A stretch of 64,000 nucleotides of DNA, from positions 220,176 through 284,175 of the forward strand of contig CAJNDS010000158.1 in NCBI GenBank assembly GCA_905221605.1, in the 5' to 3' direction. The notes beneath the pieces were generated by a model that saw only the letters and a program-made list of their open reading frames with translations, ran no database searches and was not told the DNA's origin. Shown here one piece after another: positions 61,503 to 64,000 of the stretch (within the stretch, counting starts at the first letter, position 1; each line of letters opens with the position of its first letter). Both the position numbers and the translations under genes were made by a program. Source of the stretch: Symbiodinium natans (taxonomy: Eukaryota > Sar > Dinophyceae > Suessiales > Symbiodiniaceae).

Positions 61503-61990
61503 AAAACGTTCGAAAGCTAAGGTTTTGCGCGTCCGCCTGAGGAAGCAAATATACGCAAAGCAGGGAGCCGACTGGAAGCAGAACTGCAACTAACACAAGC
61601 CTGATGTACCTGCGATAAATGGAAAACAGCGGATGTGATCTGGCATTCAACATTTACAAGTTTAGAGTTCCATATAAGAAGAGACAAGAGTGCAGAACTT
61701 ACACAGTTTGCAAGAACAAAAACGTTTACTGCATTTCCTGGCAAAAAAAGGCAAACAATCATATATCTGGTATCTGGCCAAGTTGCAGCCAACTTTTTCG
61801 AGGTTTGGCCGCCAAGTGGCCGCTAAGTATATATGTGGCGCACAAGTATGGCGACAGTTTACATAACTTAGCCTGAAGATATGATACAGATATGCTACTT
61901 GTCACCCAACACATAAACTCATACAACAACATGCAAGTTACTTGTAAATCTTTAAGTCCATCACGATGTCAAAGCATGGGGTTCGCTTTT
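61500..61990. other. AT-richer unique stretch
   Basis: An 85-codon plus-strand frame (61619-61876) and antisense frames overlap here with no recognisable domain. Confidence 0.35.
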
Positions 61991-61993
61991 TGC

Positions 61994-62062
61994 TTTCAGG
62001 GCCCCGGGCTTGGCGCGCCGCTGCTCCCCCGCCGCCTTCTTGGGCTGTCTTGTGCCGTCGGG
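61994..62062 (-). CDS. Exon-like piece, basic
   Basis: The minus strand reads DGTRQPKKAAGEQRRAKPGA then LKA. Lys/Arg-rich, only one fully plausible frame. CCCTAAA array lies to the right (62088), the reverse of the usual arrangement. Confidence 0.35.
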
Positions 62063-62129
62063 GCATCTCAACCCCCTGGTTCTGAAACCCTAAACCCTAA
62101 ACCCTAAGCCCTAAACCCTAAACCCTAAA

Positions 62130-63110
62130 CCTATAAACCCTGAGTAGGGAATGAGGGAATGAAGGCCCTGTATAATCCCTTAAAGGGTCGGGGCATCTCG
62201 AAGGGTCTTTTGGGTTTAGGATTGAAGGTTTCAGGCTAGGGCGGCTAGGTTGAGGTGTAGAGGGATCTTAGGGTTGGCAGGGTTTGTAGGGTTTATAAGT
62301 TGTTTGGGGTCCATGGGCTTTAGGGAAATCTGGGGCTCAGGGTGTTTAGAGTTTAGGGCGATTGAGGCTAAGTCATGACTTTGGAACTCTAAACTCTAAA
62401 CTTTTAGACCTTCGTACATTCGGGTGTAGCGAGACTCGGATTCAGAGGACAAGGACGAGGGCTCCGGGCCTTCAAGTTTAGGAGCATCTTACACAGGGCT
62501 CCTGGGGGGGGGGGGGGGTTGGCAGAGGGCCGAGGCACCTGGATGCCTACTTAACTTAAGTCAGCCTCCCGGGTGCCTGTGGTAGCCACGACGGTGTAGG
62601 GTTTAGGGTTTAGGGTTTCGGGTTTAGGGCTTAGAGTTTTGGGTTGCAGGCTAGGGTTTAGGTTTTAGGGCCTAGGGTTTAGGGACCCACTAAGCCCCAC
62701 AAACATTAAGCCTTAGACCATATACCCCGTAAACCTTAAACCCTGCAAACCTCACCTAAAACGCGGAAGGCTTGAGCATAAACCCTAAACCTCAAAAACC
62801 TTAAACCCAAACCCTGGGAAAAGAGACTCTGAACTTCATTCTTTGGGTTTTGAGGAGTTGGGCTTCGGGATTACAATGCCCGATCCCCACAACCCCCGTA
62901 TCACAAACCTTATAACTCTAAGGCTCTGAAGACTCTATTATTGTATTCTCATAGCATAATATACTTTTCATGTTGTGCTCCACTACTATATCATGAAGTC
63001 ATCTTTTATTAGTACCACATCTTATCTTTGGAGCTTCTTTGGGCCAAGGGTCTTGGAGTATGTCACTTCAAGGTCAACACTCTTAGGGTTTAGGGTTTAG
63101 GGTTTAGGGT
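62130..63110. other. Mosaic without firm exons
   Basis: Scattered TTTAGGG and CCCTAAA variants, a G run at 62505-62518, short unique pieces, and AT-rich sequence at 62930-63020. Confidence 0.5.
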
Positions 63111-63119
63111 TTAGGGTAA

Positions 63120-63205
63120 CTATGTCCATGGCCTTCGTTCGCTCCCTCCACTGCCGCCTGAGGAGGTGGGGATGCGAGCTTGGCACAATTGACGATCGTG
63201 GGGTC
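63120..63205 (-). CDS. Weak exon-like piece
   Basis: The minus strand reads CAKLASPPPQAAVEGANEGH. TTTAGGG to the left. Not assigned. Confidence 0.25.
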
Positions 63206-63401
63206 CTAGGATTTTTGGGTTGGAGGTTGCGGGTGTAGGGTGTTAGGGGTTTAGGACATAAGGTTAGGCTTAGGAGTTTTTAGGTTCAGGCAAAGAAGTT
63301 TAAAAATTGTCTGAGCTTACGGTTGAAGGATGCTACTCTGCCGAAAAGCCATCAACCACCAGTCTTTCGCGGAGCTATAGGCGCAACAACACTGGCTTAA
63401 C

Positions 63402-63429
63402 AGAGAGAGAGAGAGAGAGAGAGAGAGCG
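63402..63429. repeat. (GA)n microsatellite
   Basis: About 13 GA units. Confidence 0.95.
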
Positions 63430-63599
63430 ACCTTTCCCACCCCTGAACACTTCAAGACATTCCGCGGAACCCTCCAAATGTGTGGGTTTCCCCTAAACCC
63501 TAAACCTTCAACCCAAAACCCTAAATCCCTAAACCCTAACTCCCGAAAACGCCCCACCCTCGACCCTGAAGTCCTGTTCATGCCGGAGAACCCCCTCCA

Positions 63600-63720
63600 A
63601 CCCCCCCCCCCCCCCCCCCCCCCCCAGGTTTAGTGTTTAGGGTTTAGGGTTTAGGGGTTTAGGGTTTAGGGTTTAGGGTTTAGGGTTTAGGGTTTAGGGT
63701 TTAGGGTTTAGGGTTTGGGG
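63600..63720. repeat. C run followed by TTTAGGG array
   Basis: A run of about 25 C (63601-63625), then AGGTTTAGTG and about 12 TTTAGGG units. Confidence 0.95.
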
Positions 63721-63744
63721 TTCATGAAGGAAGAACCCCCCCCA

Positions 63745-63795
63745 CCCTCAACGCTGCCTTCCGATGATCGGTAGGTCTCAGGCGTCTCCTCCACA
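63745..63795 (-). CDS. Weak exon-like piece
   Basis: Enters near GTGGAG|GAG and reads ETPETYRSSEGSVEGGG. TTTAGGG left, unique right. The rest to 64000 shows nothing recognised. Confidence 0.22.
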
Positions 63796-64000
63796 TGTAA
63801 ATGTGTGAAACTACTTGCACTTGTAACCGTACTTACAACTATACCCTAAACCCTAAACCCTGAACCCGGAAGTTGGGCTTAGGAACATTCAGCATTCACA
63901 GGCTCGGGGCTTTGCGCCGAAACGTGCAGCTTAGGATTTCGGGGCTAAGGATGCTTACGCGAAGCCGCGTTTTGTACAGCCAAGCGTAGAATGCAGCAAG

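Noticed and set aside
1-64000. tRNA, rRNA, spliced-leader gene, reverse transcriptase or transposase
   Set aside because: Looked for by eye; no cloverleaf, no conserved rRNA stretch, no spliced-leader core and no polymerase or DDE motif was recognised. A covariance-model and profile search would be needed to exclude them.

Overview
The window looks like nuclear DNA of a protist alga, most probably a dinoflagellate. Four things point that way. (1) T3AG3 (TTTAGGG / CCCTAAA) telomere-type repeats are scattered through it by the hundred, in both orientations. (2) Coding capacity is broken into short GC-rich pieces of 50-150 bp. (3) Where a piece can be delimited, it starts right after AG with a G (AG|G) and often ends at a GC, GA or GT donor, which is the splice-site behaviour known from dinoflagellates. 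(4) Nearly all convincing coding pieces lie on the minus strand, as in one-directional dinoflagellate gene arrays. No prokaryotic or organellar feature was seen. A chromerid or another T3AG3 alga cannot be excluded.

Layout. 1-3900: a mosaic of telomere-type arrays, short exon-like pieces and two minisatellites, ending at a 100-N gap (3901-4000). 4001-15300: a different landscape with almost no TTTAGGG. It holds AT-rich tandem repeats, a 30/90-bp higher-order minisatellite, G/C-armed foldbacks, a 1.8-2.9 kb repeat block present twice with a third partial copy, a 739-bp inverted-repeat element with a clear target-site duplication, and a gene-like 535-543 bp unit repeated three times. 15300-64000: the telomere-repeat mosaic resumes and carries most of the coding signal.

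Coding content (minus strand unless stated). An XK-related-like multispanning membrane protein at 58.0-59.2 kb is the best gene. From about 55.8 down to 45.9 kb, short exons encode a recurring (T)GK-D-x-YEFGD-(I/L)-(S/T)-(R/K) motif. From 45.4 to 33.7 kb, 15 pieces read as one proline-rich protein. At 28.5-27.0 kb there is a multi-exon gene with a membrane segment. From 30 to 15.8 kb, small exons include two with a shared PRDV...ALGRL motif. All these models are inferred by eye from sequence and need transcript evidence.

The most unusual feature is how the introns appear to be built. In many cases an exon-like piece has CCCTAAA repeats on its left and TTTAGGG repeats on its right. Each inferred intron therefore starts with GGGTTTAGGG units and ends with CCCTAAAC units a few bases before the AG. 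Several predicted exons run directly into GGTTTAGGG. The region also holds at least four families of 90-310 bp inverted-repeat elements (MITE-like), one copy with a perfect 8-bp target duplication lying next to a predicted exon.
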